Shown piece by piece: positions 25,501 through 34,600 of a DNA stretch of 35,227 nucleotides. The notes beneath the pieces are model-generated. The model saw nothing but the letters and a program-made list of their open reading frames with translations. It did no database searches and was not told where the DNA came from. The DNA comes from Bacteroidales bacterium. Its GTDB lineage: Bacteria; Bacteroidota; Bacteroidia; Bacteroidales; JAGOPY01. How positions within the stretch are numbered: the stretch's first letter is position 1; each line of letters begins with the position of its first letter. The position numbers and the translations under genes are program-made. The DNA is taken from NCBI GenBank assembly GCA_023229505.1, contig JALNZD010000042.1, positions 1-35,227 on the forward strand. The letters run 5' to 3'.

Positions 25501-26022
25501 ATTGATAAATCGTTGCAGCAACTGCCGGCTGGTAATGACCGGCTGAGGGACTTCCCCTGTTACGGCTCCTGCCCCGGGAGTCCTGGGTTTTATAACGGTT
25601 TTCGCCAGGAGGCTGTTGATATATCCCGTGATCATATTGGCCAGGTTCTCGATCAGGTGCCGTTCTTCCAGCAGGAAAGGGCCTTCATCCAGGTCAGGGA
25701 ATTTACGCAGGTAATAAACTTCAATGTAGCCAACCTTGTTATCGATGGTTTCAAACTTCTGGCGCTGGACCCATTTAGTCGACTTAAACTCCATACTGGC
25801 ATATTCCTTGCCCTCGAACATAATACGTGCTGCCGTGAACTGCGGGTATTGCCAGGCAGGCGGTATGATCGTACAGATCTGGCGGAGCGTTTCTTCGACG
25901 GACTTGGCTTCCTTGATAATTTGAGTAGTACGGTTAATGGCTGCCAGCTCTTTCAACCGTTCGATGTTTTCTGCCTTGAGCTGCTGGTAGTTATTGCCGT
26001 TTGTTCCGGAGTTTTCTTTCAT
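22564..26022 (-). CDS. GAF/receiver/PEP-pyruvate-binding multidomain protein
   Basis: This 1152-residue cytoplasmic protein starts with a GAF-like sensor part (about 20-135). A degenerate receiver-like domain follows (about 192-310; Asp250 but no acidic pair). A canonical receiver (about 337-490) has Glu344-Asp345, phosphoacceptor Asp415, Ser449/450 and Lys468. The ATP-binding domain of pyruvate phosphate dikinase or PEP synthase comes next, with GGKGRGLA at 603-610, AVRSSG...ED at 694-703, and the ATP-grasp end VEIEFAVD (940-947) and LLQIKPL (960-966). The C-terminus carries GPGRWGTRDQW (1042-1052) and SSGSHFFHN (1081-1089), conserved in related proteins. The phosphohistidine swivelling domain and the PEP-binding barrel are absent, so it is not a dikinase in the usual sense. 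A phosphorylation- and metabolite-responsive ATP-dependent regulator is possible. Confidence 0.82.
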   Translation of the reverse strand: MKENSGTNGNNYQQLKAENIERLKELAAINRTTQIIKEAKSVEETLRQICTIIPPAWQYPQFTAARIMFEGKEYASMEFKSTKWVQRQKFETIDNKVGYIEVYYLRKFPDLDEGPFLLEERHLIENLANMITGYINSLLAKTVIKPRTPGAGAVTGEVPQPVITSRQLLQRFINKTNQDRDIYHDLMPFKVKEILLVANLYDAYSIEKEGRFSEHVLGEYHTMNLTSIPRITGVSNIDEAMELLRTRHFDLIIMMMGADKQTPFGLSCEVKRIYPYIPVFLLLNNNADIALISEEKNALQHIDKVFIWNGESSVFFAMIKHVEDKINVENDTEYGMVRVILLVEDSAKYYSRYLPMLYQIVLEQTKRIIDDVSTDELYKILRLRARPKILMASTYEEAVAVMEKFRDYLLCLITDVKFQRDGKPDEHAGLDLVEFVRKSHKDLPIIIQSSDEENAKLAYQLQCTFINKNSETLSQDFRSFITHFLGFGNFVYRNEEGAKIAEARSLKEFEKLLRTIPDESLLYHARRDHFSLWLMARGEILAAKILNPHKVTDFENAVTIREYLIDVIGRFRNEQNQGKIIPFEESALTDESNIVSLMDGYLGGKGRGLAFVNTLIYNFDFSQQIPNIKILAPKTSVIGTEEFEYFMDRNHLRDFVAITTDYEVIKKRFMDSKLTDTLVKRMKILLTKITKPIAVRSSGLFEDSLMQPFAGIFETYLLPNCHPDINVRLKQALDAIKLVFASIYSPAARGYIEAVHYKIEEEKMAVVIQEVAGRQYGNYFYPHISGVAQSYNFYPYAHMQPEEGFAVMAVGLGKTVVDGEKAYRFSPKYPSTEISTPKDQSQNTQVEFYAVDLNKQDINLLEGDTAGLAKLDVYEAEMHGNLKHCASVYDADNLAIIPGITHPGPRIINFANILKYNYIPLAQAIEVVLDVVKEAMGSPVEIEFAVDLTKDKQNRASFYLLQIKPLIGSATDYNINIDKIPKDKILLYAEKSMGNGIIENINDVIFVDIDVFDKGETVQMTYEIEKLNKMFAAENKKYLLIGPGRWGTRDQWIGIPVNWAQISRARVIIETSLEGYPLDASSGSHFFHNVVSMNVGYFSIQPEMSKSFIRWDILKKQKVVNQTKYFRHIRFDEPLTVSMDGKKRISVVTWGD

Positions 26023-26063
26023 AAAGCCAGAGTGATTTTTGAGACTTTAAAATTAATATAAAT

Positions 26064-26095
26064 AGTTAGTGGTTAGTGGTTAGTGGTTAATGGTG
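26064..26095. repeat. TTAGTGG heptamer array (left arm)
   Basis: TTAGTGG occurs three times followed by TTAATGG, lying upstream of the 1152-residue protein's start. It is the reverse complement of the array at 26297-26367, so the two form inverted arms around a 200-bp segment. Confidence 0.75.
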
Positions 26096-26109
26096 TGAAA
26101 AAAATTGAA

Positions 26110-26143
26110 ACCACCGGGTATATTTTGCAAGAATTCGGATTAA
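26110..26143 (+). promoter_or_regulatory. Shared 34-bp leader motif, copy 3 (upstream of four-helix stub)
   Basis: It reads ACCACCGGGTATATTTT...TCGGATTAA and lies 19 bp before the ATG of the truncated four-helix-bundle gene. About 26 of 34 positions match copy 2 once strand is taken into account. Orientation relative to the gene is the same as in copies 1 and 2. Confidence 0.5.
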
Positions 26144-26162
26144 CATAGTAAAACATAATATT

Positions 26163-26315
26163 ATGACAATTGACAATTTGGAGATTTATAATCTCTCCAT
26201 CGGGATTGGAGAAAATGTATGGGGGATAGTTATGAAATGGGATCATTTCTCAAAAGATACTATTGGTAAGCAATTAGTCCGTTCGGCTGATTCAGTGGTA
26301 ACCATTAACCATTAA
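26163..26315 (+). pseudogene. Four-helix-bundle protein truncated by a repeat array
   Basis: A 50-residue frame starts at ATG 26163. Its first 46 residues fit the S23/four-helix-bundle (TIGR02436-like) family: LEIYNLSIGIGENVWGIVMK, then WDHFSKDTIGKQLVRSADSV. Family members normally continue with an Asn-Ile-x-Glu-Gly segment and run to about 115-120 residues. Here the reading frame runs into TAACCAT heptamers at about base 26298 and stops after TINH. The coding sequence is therefore cut exactly where the array begins, and the rest of the gene is absent. Proteins of this family were first seen in intervening sequences of 23S rRNA, and their function is unknown. The frame was too short for a routine ORF cut-off. 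Confidence 0.7.
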
Positions 26316-26367
26316 CCATTAACCACTAACCATTAACCACTAACCACTAACCACTAACCACTAACCT
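26297..26367. repeat. TAACCAT/TAACCAC heptamer array (right arm)
   Basis: About ten consecutive heptamers with a T/C change at the last-but-one or last position, 7 bp period throughout. It is the inverse of the 26064-26095 array and replaces the 3' part of the four-helix-bundle gene. The following 130 bp up to gdhA are AT-rich and presumably hold its promoter, which I could not place with confidence. Confidence 0.85.
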
Positions 26368-26497
26368 AATTAAACTAAATCTAAATTGCCCTTATCCTCT
26401 TAATTTTTGTTAATCTTTTCACAGTAACAAAATATTTTTCACTAATATTGCTCCGCTTTTTAGAAAATTCATTAACAACCAAATACATATAACAATT

Positions 26498-27850
26498 ATG
26501 GCAAATAACTATGAAAACCTGGTCAATGAGTTTATGGCAAAGATCATTGCCAAAAATCCGGGTGAAAAAGAGTTCCATCAGGCTGTGAGGGAAGTGGCCG
26601 AATCAGTGGTCCCCTTTATAGAAGAAAATCCCAAGTACAAAGTCGCCAAGATTCTTGAAAGAATGGCCGAACCGGAAAGAACGATCCTTTTCCGTGTGCC
26701 GTGGGTTGATGATAAAGGCGAAATCCAGATCAACAAAGGTTACCGCATTGAAATGAACAGTGCGATTGGTCCTTACAAAGGTGGTCTTAGGTTACACCCG
26801 ACTGTGAACCTGGGTATCCTGAAATTCCTTGCCTTTGAACAGGTACTTAAAAACAGTCTCACTACTTTGCCGATGGGCGGAGGAAAAGGTGGCTCTGATT
26901 TCGATCCGAAAGGCAAATCAGACATGGAAGTGATGCGTTTCTGCCAGAGTTTTATGACTGAACTGCAGCGTCATATCGGGCCTGACACAGATGTGCCGGC
27001 AGGCGATATCGGCGTTGGTGGTCGTGAGATTGGCTTCCTTTTCGGCCAATATAAAAGACTGAGAAATGAATTCACAGGCGTATTGACCGGAAAAGGCCTG
27101 GAATGGGGCGGTAGCCTTATCCGTCCGGAAGCTACCGGTTACGGTAATGTTTATTTTGCTGAAGAAATGCTGAAGACCCGCGGTGATTCCATGAAAGGAA
27201 AGATCTGTACGATCTCCGGATCAGGTAACGTGGCCCAGTATGCTACCGAAAAAGCAACCATGCTCGGAGCAAAGGTCGTTACACTATCTGATTCCAACGG
27301 TTTCATTCATGACCCGGATGGCATTACCCCTGAGAAACTGCAGTTCATGATGCACCTGAAGAATGTCAAACGCGGACGTATCCAGGAATATGCGCAGAAA
27401 TACGGTTGTGCTTATCATGAAGGCAAACGCCCGTGGATGATCAAATGCGATGTTGCACTTCCTTGCGCTACCCAGAATGAAGTTGATGGAAACGACGCCA
27501 AAACGCTTGTCAAAAATGGTTGCTTCGTTGTTTCAGAAGGTGCCAACATGCCTTCCACACCGGAAGCCGTTGAAGTTTTCCAGAAAGCCCGTATACTTTT
27601 CGCCCCTGGCAAAGCTGCCAATGCTGGCGGTGTTGCAACTTCAGGCCTCGAAATGAGCCAGAATTCCATGCGCCTGTCATGGTCACGTGAAGAGGTGGAT
27701 TCCCGCCTGCATACCATCATGATCAATATCCATGCTAATTGCGTGAAATGGGGCAAGGGAAATGACGGTTATATAGACTATGTGAAGGGTGCTAATATCG
27801 GTGGTTTTGTGAAAGTCGCCGATGCAATGCTTGCTCACGGAGTAGTTTAA
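26498..27850 (+). CDS. gdhA: NADP-specific glutamate dehydrogenase
   Basis: This 450-residue enzyme has the normal length of hexameric NADP-dependent glutamate dehydrogenases. It interconverts 2-oxoglutarate plus ammonium and glutamate. Visible signatures are GPYKGGLRLHP (91-101), with the substrate-binding Lys94, and the catalytic PMGGGKGGSDFDPKGKS (125-141) with Lys130. Also present are the DVPAGDIGVGGREIGF segment and the nucleotide-binding SGSGNVAQYA in the second domain. The sequence is fully intact, unlike several neighbours. It stands alone on the plus strand with a strong terminator after its stop codon. Ammonium assimilation through GdhA uses NADPH, which the Nfn enzyme of this window could supply, although the two are not in one operon. 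Confidence 0.97.
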   Translation: MANNYENLVNEFMAKIIAKNPGEKEFHQAVREVAESVVPFIEENPKYKVAKILERMAEPERTILFRVPWVDDKGEIQINKGYRIEMNSAIGPYKGGLRLHPTVNLGILKFLAFEQVLKNSLTTLPMGGGKGGSDFDPKGKSDMEVMRFCQSFMTELQRHIGPDTDVPAGDIGVGGREIGFLFGQYKRLRNEFTGVLTGKGLEWGGSLIRPEATGYGNVYFAEEMLKTRGDSMKGKICTISGSGNVAQYATEKATMLGAKVVTLSDSNGFIHDPDGITPEKLQFMMHLKNVKRGRIQEYAQKYGCAYHEGKRPWMIKCDVALPCATQNEVDGNDAKTLVKNGCFVVSEGANMPSTPEAVEVFQKARILFAPGKAANAGGVATSGLEMSQNSMRLSWSREEVDSRLHTIMINIHANCVKWGKGNDGYIDYVKGANIGGFVKVADAMLAHGVV

Positions 27851-27870
27851 AAGATAACTTACCAAACCAT

Positions 27871-27906
27871 AAAAAGGGGCCTGCTGAAAAGTCGGCCTCT
27901 TTTTTT
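27871..27906. terminator. Bidirectional intrinsic terminator after gdhA
   Basis: AAAAAGGGGCC (27871-27881) pairs with GGCCTCTTTTT (27894-27904), one mismatch in 11, across a 12-base loop. It has a T run on one side and an A run on the other. It separates the convergent gdhA and DUF4340 genes and ends at the stop of the latter. Confidence 0.8.
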
Positions 27907-28969
27907 ATTCCTTCCCCATTAAATAATCCAGGTTCCTCGTTACTTTGTCAAAAACATAATACTGGATTAAAACGAAATCTTCACCATTATTGACTAAAGC
28001 ATAAGCCCGGTCAAGATCCGCGGGTTCCATTGTCATACCGTCTTCCATGTAAAGTGCCGCGAATCCTTTTTTCTTGAAAATCTTCACTTCATTGATTTTC
28101 CCGCTTCGGTCCGTCAGGGTTATTATTGTTTTCGGGGTGCTTGTTTTCACTGAATCTATAAACTCTTTTTTAATAAGTTGCTCCAGCAAGGATTCAAAAC
28201 GAACGTCTGCAAAAGAGGTTAAAAAACTCAGCACCCTGATCGTATCGTAGTTTTCCATGACCTGGTTGCTTAGCAACGATCGAAGCTCTACATGCTGGTT
28301 ATCCGGAAGATCAAACTGGTATGATTGCCCGGGTTGTAAAGGGAATTCGACTTTTACTGATAGAATCTCATTAACGCGTGTTTTAAAAACGGTGTAATCA
28401 CGCCAGTCTGACTTAGCGGCTGAGTACCGCGTGGCGACAAACCCCCTGAATCCCGGAATATGTACAATGTAAGGCTCTTCCGATCCTTCCATCAACATAA
28501 AGGTACCCTGGTTATCCTGGGTGACATCACCGACGTAATAGGTCTTGGTGAGCTTTTCATGAGGGAATAGCCTGATTTTATTAAAAAGATTGATCCGGGG
28601 TGAAACCTGGTAGATTTCAATTTTTTTTGCAATAGCAGCCATCCTGGTAATCACATTGTTCCTGGCTGCCAATGGTACCGGCGACCGGACCTCCAGGTCC
28701 ATCAGCGTTTTAAGGAACGAGCTGATCTTAACGTGCTGTGCCGGGTATTTCCCGTCAACCATCCAGGATCCGTCCACCGAGCGCGTCAGGGTGACTTCAT
28801 TGTTGTTCTTATCGGCTATAAAAATCTTGGTGACAATCGTAGTGTCTTCAATCGAAAAATCGCTCACATCCTTCTTCAGGGTAGTGTAGGAATTCGTAAT
28901 GACCAAAATAATAGCGGCCAATAAAAGAATCAGGGTTATAATTAAAGTGACCCGGTTTTTTCTCATCAT
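27905..28969 (-). CDS. DUF4340 domain protein of the gldFG locus
   Basis: This 354-residue protein has one N-terminal transmembrane helix (VTLIITLILLLAAIILVITN, residues 7-26) and a long extracytoplasmic part. Features typical of DUF4340 are DKNNNEVTLTRSVDGSWMV near the start, the YYVGDVTQDNQGTFMLMEGS segment in the middle, and late VKIFKKKGFAALYMEDG strands. DUF4340 proteins occur next to GldG-like ABC-transporter auxiliary proteins in many bacteria, and the job is unknown. The gene follows gldG by 28 bp on the same strand and is the last of the three-gene unit gldF-gldG-DUF4340. Tandem ATGs at 28966 and 28969 allow either start. Confidence 0.85.
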   Translation of the reverse strand: MMRKNRVTLIITLILLLAAIILVITNSYTTLKKDVSDFSIEDTTIVTKIFIADKNNNEVTLTRSVDGSWMVDGKYPAQHVKISSFLKTLMDLEVRSPVPLAARNNVITRMAAIAKKIEIYQVSPRINLFNKIRLFPHEKLTKTYYVGDVTQDNQGTFMLMEGSEEPYIVHIPGFRGFVATRYSAAKSDWRDYTVFKTRVNEILSVKVEFPLQPGQSYQFDLPDNQHVELRSLLSNQVMENYDTIRVLSFLTSFADVRFESLLEQLIKKEFIDSVKTSTPKTIITLTDRSGKINEVKIFKKKGFAALYMEDGMTMEPADLDRAYALVNNGEDFVLIQYYVFDKVTRNLDYLMGKE

Positions 28970-28997
28970 TTTTAATATTTAAAGTCGGAGTAATGCC

Positions 28998-30752
28998 CTA
29001 TTTTCCCGAAGCATATTTCCTCTTTCTCAGGTAATTCCGGACAAGACCGAAAATAAGAACGAGTAAAACAGGGAAAAAGATATTAAATGCCTGCCAGATA
29101 AACTTGTTATTATTTACCCTGGTCATGTCCAAAAGACGGAGTTTCAGCTCACGCGAACGGATAGAGATCAGCCCTGATTCATCCATCAGATAATCAAGTG
29201 AATTCAGGATAAAATCCTTATTTCCGAAAGTCTCCCCGGTAAACTGGTCATAACCCAGCGGCAAAGGATAACCTTTCGAATAGTGGAGCTGGTTTCTGAT
29301 CACATCGCCGTCAGATACTACTATCATACGGGTTGGTTTGCTGAGTGGAATGAAGCCGATTTCCTTGCTGTTCAGAATTTCAGGCGGTATCCTGTTCTCA
29401 AAATTCGATTTGAATTCACCCTCCAGCAATACCGCTACTATCTGTGGCGGACCGGTATAAGCCCGTTCGTCAGGTTCTTTCTCCAGGATCTCAAGCGTAA
29501 TCAGCGCAGGTGCATTAACGGTTCTTGAATAAGGTGAAGTCTTCAACAAAATGGTTTTTTTAATACCCGGCACCCGGATGGTATCCATGCTGCTGACAAA
29601 TTCGGTTTTAACGGCATTAAGGTTATTGACGATGGGATGATTTTCCGTTGGTGTAATCACAGGGAAATATAACCAGGGAAAGAAGTCGATCTTGGGCTGA
29701 TTGCCTACCTGACCCGTCCTCAAAGGAATAGGCAGGGCATTCAGGTCCATCACCAGGTTTTGATTTATCCTGACTCCGTATCTGAACAACATATCGTCAA
29801 GGTTAAGGTCTATGGACAGTCCAAGTGTGGTGGTAGTGTTTTTCAGGCTGTCCATGGTAGCAAAAACAGGATCGATAAGCCATAAAACTTTACCTTCCCG
29901 CATGATGAACTGATCGATAATGAATTTATCCTTTTCCAAAAAAGCTGAATCAGGTTTGGCAATTATTATTGCATCATACTTGTTAATGATGCGGGTTTTA
30001 TCTGCAGAAACGCTGTCACGGGTGGTCAGGCTGCCAATCTGGCCACCTATGGCAACTACGCTTACGGTGTATTGTTTGGACAAGGCCTGCCCGATATCAT
30101 AAATGTCGCGGTTTTCCAGCTCACCATGCCCCCTGATGAAGGCCACGCGGGGTTTCATGACCACCGTCAGATCGCGGATTGCGCTGGCAAGCCTGAATTC
30201 GAGGGCCTGGATGGAATTATTCAGCACCTCCTCAGGACTGACACCAATTTGTGAATTTAACAACTCAACTGCCAGTTCATTGGATTTATAATTTGCAATT
30301 GCGCCGGGGAAAATAACCTGTTGCTCCCGCCCTCCTTTGGTACTAACTTGCAGGTCAGTGGGTTGTAGCCCTTTTTCCGTCAGTAACTGGTAAGTATCGT
30401 TTCTTTCTTTCTGGTCATCACTTTGCGAAGGATTGACAAACTCGTACTGGATATTCTTGTTATAAGCCCTGAATTCATCGAGCATCTCCTTGGTGGAATT
30501 CCGAAGCCGCTTGAATCCGGCCGGAAAATCCCCTTCCAGGTATACTCTAAAATAGACTATATCATCTATCTTCTTTAACAGTTCCTTTGTTGCCGGTGAA
30601 AGTGAAAAGCGCTTTTCTGACGTCAGGTCAAACCGGGTAAATATAAAAGAACCAATGATATTGGCAAGAATAATGATAACGACACCCAACAGCAATTGTA
30701 TCAGGCTGTTCCGCTTCATATTCCGTTGCTTATTCTTTTTCATCACCATCAT
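28998..30752 (-). CDS. gldG: Gliding motility-associated ABC transporter protein GldG
   Basis: This 584-residue protein has an N-terminal transmembrane helix (LIQLLLGVVIIILANIIGSF) followed by the family signature FDLTSEKRFSLSPATKELLK. The large periplasmic ABC-type auxiliary region contains RVYLEGDFPAGFKRL, EMLDEF, and VAFIRGHGELE near residue 205. A C-terminal transmembrane helix (FNIFFPVLLVLIFGLVRNY) sits near the end. GldG works with GldF and the ATPase GldA (not in this window) in Bacteroidota gliding and surface protein export. The start abuts the gldF stop with no gap; a later ATG at 30719 (MKRNSL) would equally suit the membrane helix. Confidence 0.93.
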   Translation of the reverse strand: MMVMKKNKQRNMKRNSLIQLLLGVVIIILANIIGSFIFTRFDLTSEKRFSLSPATKELLKKIDDIVYFRVYLEGDFPAGFKRLRNSTKEMLDEFRAYNKNIQYEFVNPSQSDDQKERNDTYQLLTEKGLQPTDLQVSTKGGREQQVIFPGAIANYKSNELAVELLNSQIGVSPEEVLNNSIQALEFRLASAIRDLTVVMKPRVAFIRGHGELENRDIYDIGQALSKQYTVSVVAIGGQIGSLTTRDSVSADKTRIINKYDAIIIAKPDSAFLEKDKFIIDQFIMREGKVLWLIDPVFATMDSLKNTTTTLGLSIDLNLDDMLFRYGVRINQNLVMDLNALPIPLRTGQVGNQPKIDFFPWLYFPVITPTENHPIVNNLNAVKTEFVSSMDTIRVPGIKKTILLKTSPYSRTVNAPALITLEILEKEPDERAYTGPPQIVAVLLEGEFKSNFENRIPPEILNSKEIGFIPLSKPTRMIVVSDGDVIRNQLHYSKGYPLPLGYDQFTGETFGNKDFILNSLDYLMDESGLISIRSRELKLRLLDMTRVNNNKFIWQAFNIFFPVLLVLIFGLVRNYLRKRKYASGK

Positions 30753-31484
30753 CTACCATTTCCTCCGTTCGATGGAATATTTTGATAACAGGATAAAAAA
30801 TGAAATGATGCCAAGGAAATAAATCATATCCCTGGTATCAAGGACACCCCGGCTCATCGATTGATAATGGTCATTAATGCCGAGTGATTTGATCAGCAGG
30901 TCAACCTTTCCAAAAAGATCAAAAGAATAGATGAAATCAAATCCTACATATAGAAATCCACAAAGAAAAACAGCAATGATAAAGGATACAATCTGGTTGT
31001 CGGTAAGTGTGGAGGCGAACATCCCGATAGCCACAAAGGAAGCACCCAGGAAAAGCAGTCCTGTATAAGAACCCCACATCCCCCCCATATCGATGTTGCC
31101 TTTAGGCAGGCCAAGCTGGTAAACTGAGAAGAAATAAACCAGGGTGGGCAACAGCGAAAAGATCACAAGGATAAGTCCCGAAAGGAATTTAGCCATGACG
31201 ATCTCAAATTCAGTCAAAGGTTTGGTGAGGAGCAGCTCCATGGTCCCGGTCCTCTTCTCCTCTGCAAACAATCGCATGGTGATGGCCGGGATGAGAAACA
31301 GGAAAACAAAAGGCGAAATCATAAAAAGCCCGTCAAGACTGGCATAGCCGAAATCAAGGATATTAAAGTCGCCCTGGAAAACCCACAGGAATAATCCATT
31401 AATAAGCAAAAACACCGTAATCACGATGTACCCGATTAACGAACTTAAAAAGGAGGATATTTCTTTTTTTAGAAGGGTTAGCAT
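30753..31484 (-). CDS. gldF: Gliding motility-associated ABC transporter permease GldF
   Basis: This 243-residue ABC-2 type permease has about six transmembrane helices. It begins MLTLLKKEISSFLSSLIGYI and contains the conserved cytoplasmic segment RLFAEEKRTGTMELLLTKPL (residues 88-107), typical of ABC-2 permeases related to NosY/CcmB. Later helices include GLLFLGASFVAIGMFAS and YFLGIISFFILLSKYSIERR. It is first in the gldF-gldG-DUF4340 unit, with zero spacing to gldG. No promoter could be placed reliably in the 200-bp upstream region, which carries AAATTTG-like and CCATGCC-type repeats. Confidence 0.92.
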   Translation of the reverse strand: MLTLLKKEISSFLSSLIGYIVITVFLLINGLFLWVFQGDFNILDFGYASLDGLFMISPFVFLFLIPAITMRLFAEEKRTGTMELLLTKPLTEFEIVMAKFLSGLILVIFSLLPTLVYFFSVYQLGLPKGNIDMGGMWGSYTGLLFLGASFVAIGMFASTLTDNQIVSFIIAVFLCGFLYVGFDFIYSFDLFGKVDLLIKSLGINDHYQSMSRGVLDTRDMIYFLGIISFFILLSKYSIERRKW

Positions 31485-31514
31485 TAAGATATAAAATTGT
31501 GCTTTCTTTTTATT

Positions 31515-31611
31515 AAAAATTGAAATTTGAAATTAGAAATTTGAACTTTATTCTACGCTCATCACACAAAGCCTCCATGCCGCCATGCCTCTATGCCTTC
31601 ACGCCGCCGCA
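31515..31611. repeat. AAATTTGA and GCCTCCATGCC-type short repeats
   Basis: AAATTTGA/AAATTAGA units at 31520-31546 are followed by CATGCCGCCATGCCTCTATGCC (31577-31598). The second set is the reverse complement of the GGCATGGAAGC words at 1727, 2865 and 3760. Thus the same word family is spread across the window on both strands. Confidence 0.55.
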
Positions 31612-31686
31612 AAGATACCAATTTTAATTATCGGCATCCCGCCCCTTTTCGCCTGTAGACTTAAATAAATGCTTCCGTGGGCTTTA

Positions 31687-34600
31687 TTACAGGATCAACA
31701 TTTTCTTTGAAGCTGCCCTTATTCCATTTTTGCTGATCGAATAAAAATATATTCCCGCTTTGAATCCAGAAGCATCAAATTCAATGAAATCGGTTCCTTT
31801 TGGCTTGTTTCCAACAGAAATTGATTTGATCAATTGTCCGATATTGTTGTAGATATTCAATTGAATATCTGATTCAATATCAAGATCATAGTATATTTTT
31901 GTTTTGCCTTTAAATGGATTTGGAATATTTCTTAACTGATCAATTAATTGTGTGCCTGCGTTAATAGAAGGAATTTCAGGATTGGACATATTATTTACAC
32001 TAGCGCCATGTAATAATAACAGTAAGTCATCTTTATGATCTTTAAAAGCCTTGAAAGATTTCGGTTTGAATTGGCTCAACCGTCCAATATAAGACGAGGA
32101 ACGCAAGGTCGTATCAATTCCCATTTCCCAATATAAGTGTTCAAGATCAATTATTGCAAAAATTGAATCTTCCAGTGTTTCCGGGTTTTCGATAACATTC
32201 TCATACCAAGCGATGGCGTCAGGATAATTTTCAAGCTTTTCATCACATTTATTCGCAAGGTTATCAGAAATCTTCAACAAATGCTCATGATTTAATATAA
32301 CAGAATCCGTTAAATACCAGCTTTTTAATCCTGAAAAATCCATTCCCGCAAGCGGCTCGAGATATAATAGTTCTTTTAATGCGCTAATTGATGGTTCTTC
32401 ATCAGGGTAAGATGTCACCACATGCTGAAATGTTGACTTAGCTCCGGTATAATTGTTTGAATCTATCTGGCTAACCCCAAGATCGAATAATTGTTGTGCA
32501 TCCTTAGGAACAAGTTGTCCGCCATTTAATGGCCAAATTGGATCATAATCGTAGTGTCTAAACGGACAAAGATTTATATCTGGATCAAAATTAGGTCCCC
32601 AATAGTTATTTTCAACATTTACAACAGGAGGTTGGGTAGACATATCAACATCATGGAAAACAAAGCAATCCGAAGCATATCCATAAATTGCATTCCATTG
32701 CATGGTAAGAGGAAAGGCATTTCGTGATGCGAAAACCTGATACATAGTATTGTTTTTGATTCTTTGGGTTTCACTTTCATCCCGAGCATTTTGATTTCCT
32801 GTGATGTAAAGCCGGCTAAAGTTTAGGCTTTGAATTCCAATTTCGTTTGTATAAATATTATTATTCTGAATTTCAGCTATACTTGAATAGGCTGTAATAC
32901 CAGCCAAATCATTTTGGCATCCGAAAGTACAATAGATAAGGTTATTAGTTATATGGTGAACATTCCCAGGTTCAATCGAACCTGAGTAATTAATAGAAAT
33001 ACCATGATAAGTGCTTTCCGGATTGCTAAAATTATCAATAGTATCATAAGAAATATTGAAGCTTTTGTAGCCATAAATATCTATCATAGATTTGGCGCCA
33101 TCGTAGGCAGTTCTAAATGTACAATTGGTAATATAAGCAAAATTATCAATTGGAAGTGGTCCCATTGTCGGATTGGAAGCAATAATGGATGAGTTGGTAA
33201 ATTTCGAATATGAAATCGATAGATTGCTAATTGTTTGATTTATGAATGAGTTTTTAAATTCAGACTGAGTGATATCAAGAAGATTGCCGCCACTTATAAT
33301 GCAATTTTCAAAATGACAATGTGAGATATTCACTGGTTGAGGTCCAAAATGTAATTCAAGCGTACTTCCGTCATCAGCAGTAAAAGTGACTTCAGAGCCT
33401 ATTTGTATACTTCCCTGAATATAAATTTTACTTGTTCCTCTGCTTGCATGAAAAATCACATTATCCCCTATTATTATGGAACTGCCTTCTTCGATGGTCA
33501 ACTCGCTGTTATACATATCTATTTTTACACCATCTTCTACTGTTAATACGGCGTTATTGTTTACAGTCGGGGAAAAACGACTTACCATATTGCTAAATAA
33601 ATTAACATCTTCTGGTAATTCCTGGTTATCACCAGGCACAATCAGATCATAATCAATCGAAACGACGGTTGAATCATTATTTACTATTGGAATATTTTCT
33701 TCAATACAAGGCAATTCAAATTCCTCACCCCATCTGTAATCAGCAATAGAAAAATTTAAAATCACCCCTACATGAGGTTCTGAATTTTCATATTCTACTA
33801 AAATGAAAAAAATCTTCCCAAAATCTTCATCAATATAAAAGTGAGAAAAATCTAATCCAACATTAATAGGCCCAGAATAAGCCCCCCTCATCTCATGGCA
33901 TCCTCCTTGGAACTTGAATGATTTGAATGGTGTAGTGTTTGATGGAGTAATTTGATTAGCATTTCCCCCGAATCCAATTTTATAGTTAAGCTTTTTCCGA
34001 CATGGGTAATCGACATTAGTTTTAATTGTTAATAAAGGTTCAGATTCATCTGGCACATAACATACGTTGGCTCTTCTTCCGTCTTGCAGACCTGCTGCCA
34101 TGAGTTTATAAGGAACATAGACGTATCCAGTATCCCCCCATTCAATTCCCCAGCTATTCACCACTTTAAAAGCACCCATCTCACATTCGTCAAGTTGAAT
34201 TATACCGTCTTCATCAAAATCTTCATTCATATATACTCCATCAGTGTCAATATCAAAACATTGCACATCATCATGATAACCTACAATGGTAAGTACATGT
34301 CCGCCTGTATGACCCCATTGAGTAATATAATGTTTCAATTCTTCCGGTGTGCCTGGAAGAAAAACACCTGAAGTCCATCCATCACAATAAACGGAAAATG
34401 TAGCTAAGCCACCATCCTCTTCACCGGCATTATGATCAGAAAGCCAATGTTTAAGTGTATCTAAGCTTTCATAATTATCATTCCAACGTATGTTTGCAAA
34501 TGAATCAACTTTATTATGCATTCCACTCTGATAGTTATCATAACCATTCATCCAATAAAGGTATTTCGTACTATCAATATTTAATGCGGGATCATCATAT

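Noticed and set aside
26297..26367. Direct repeats that might be read as a CRISPR array
   Set aside because: The units are 7 bp and contiguous, with no spacers and no cas genes nearby; the same holds for the other arrays.
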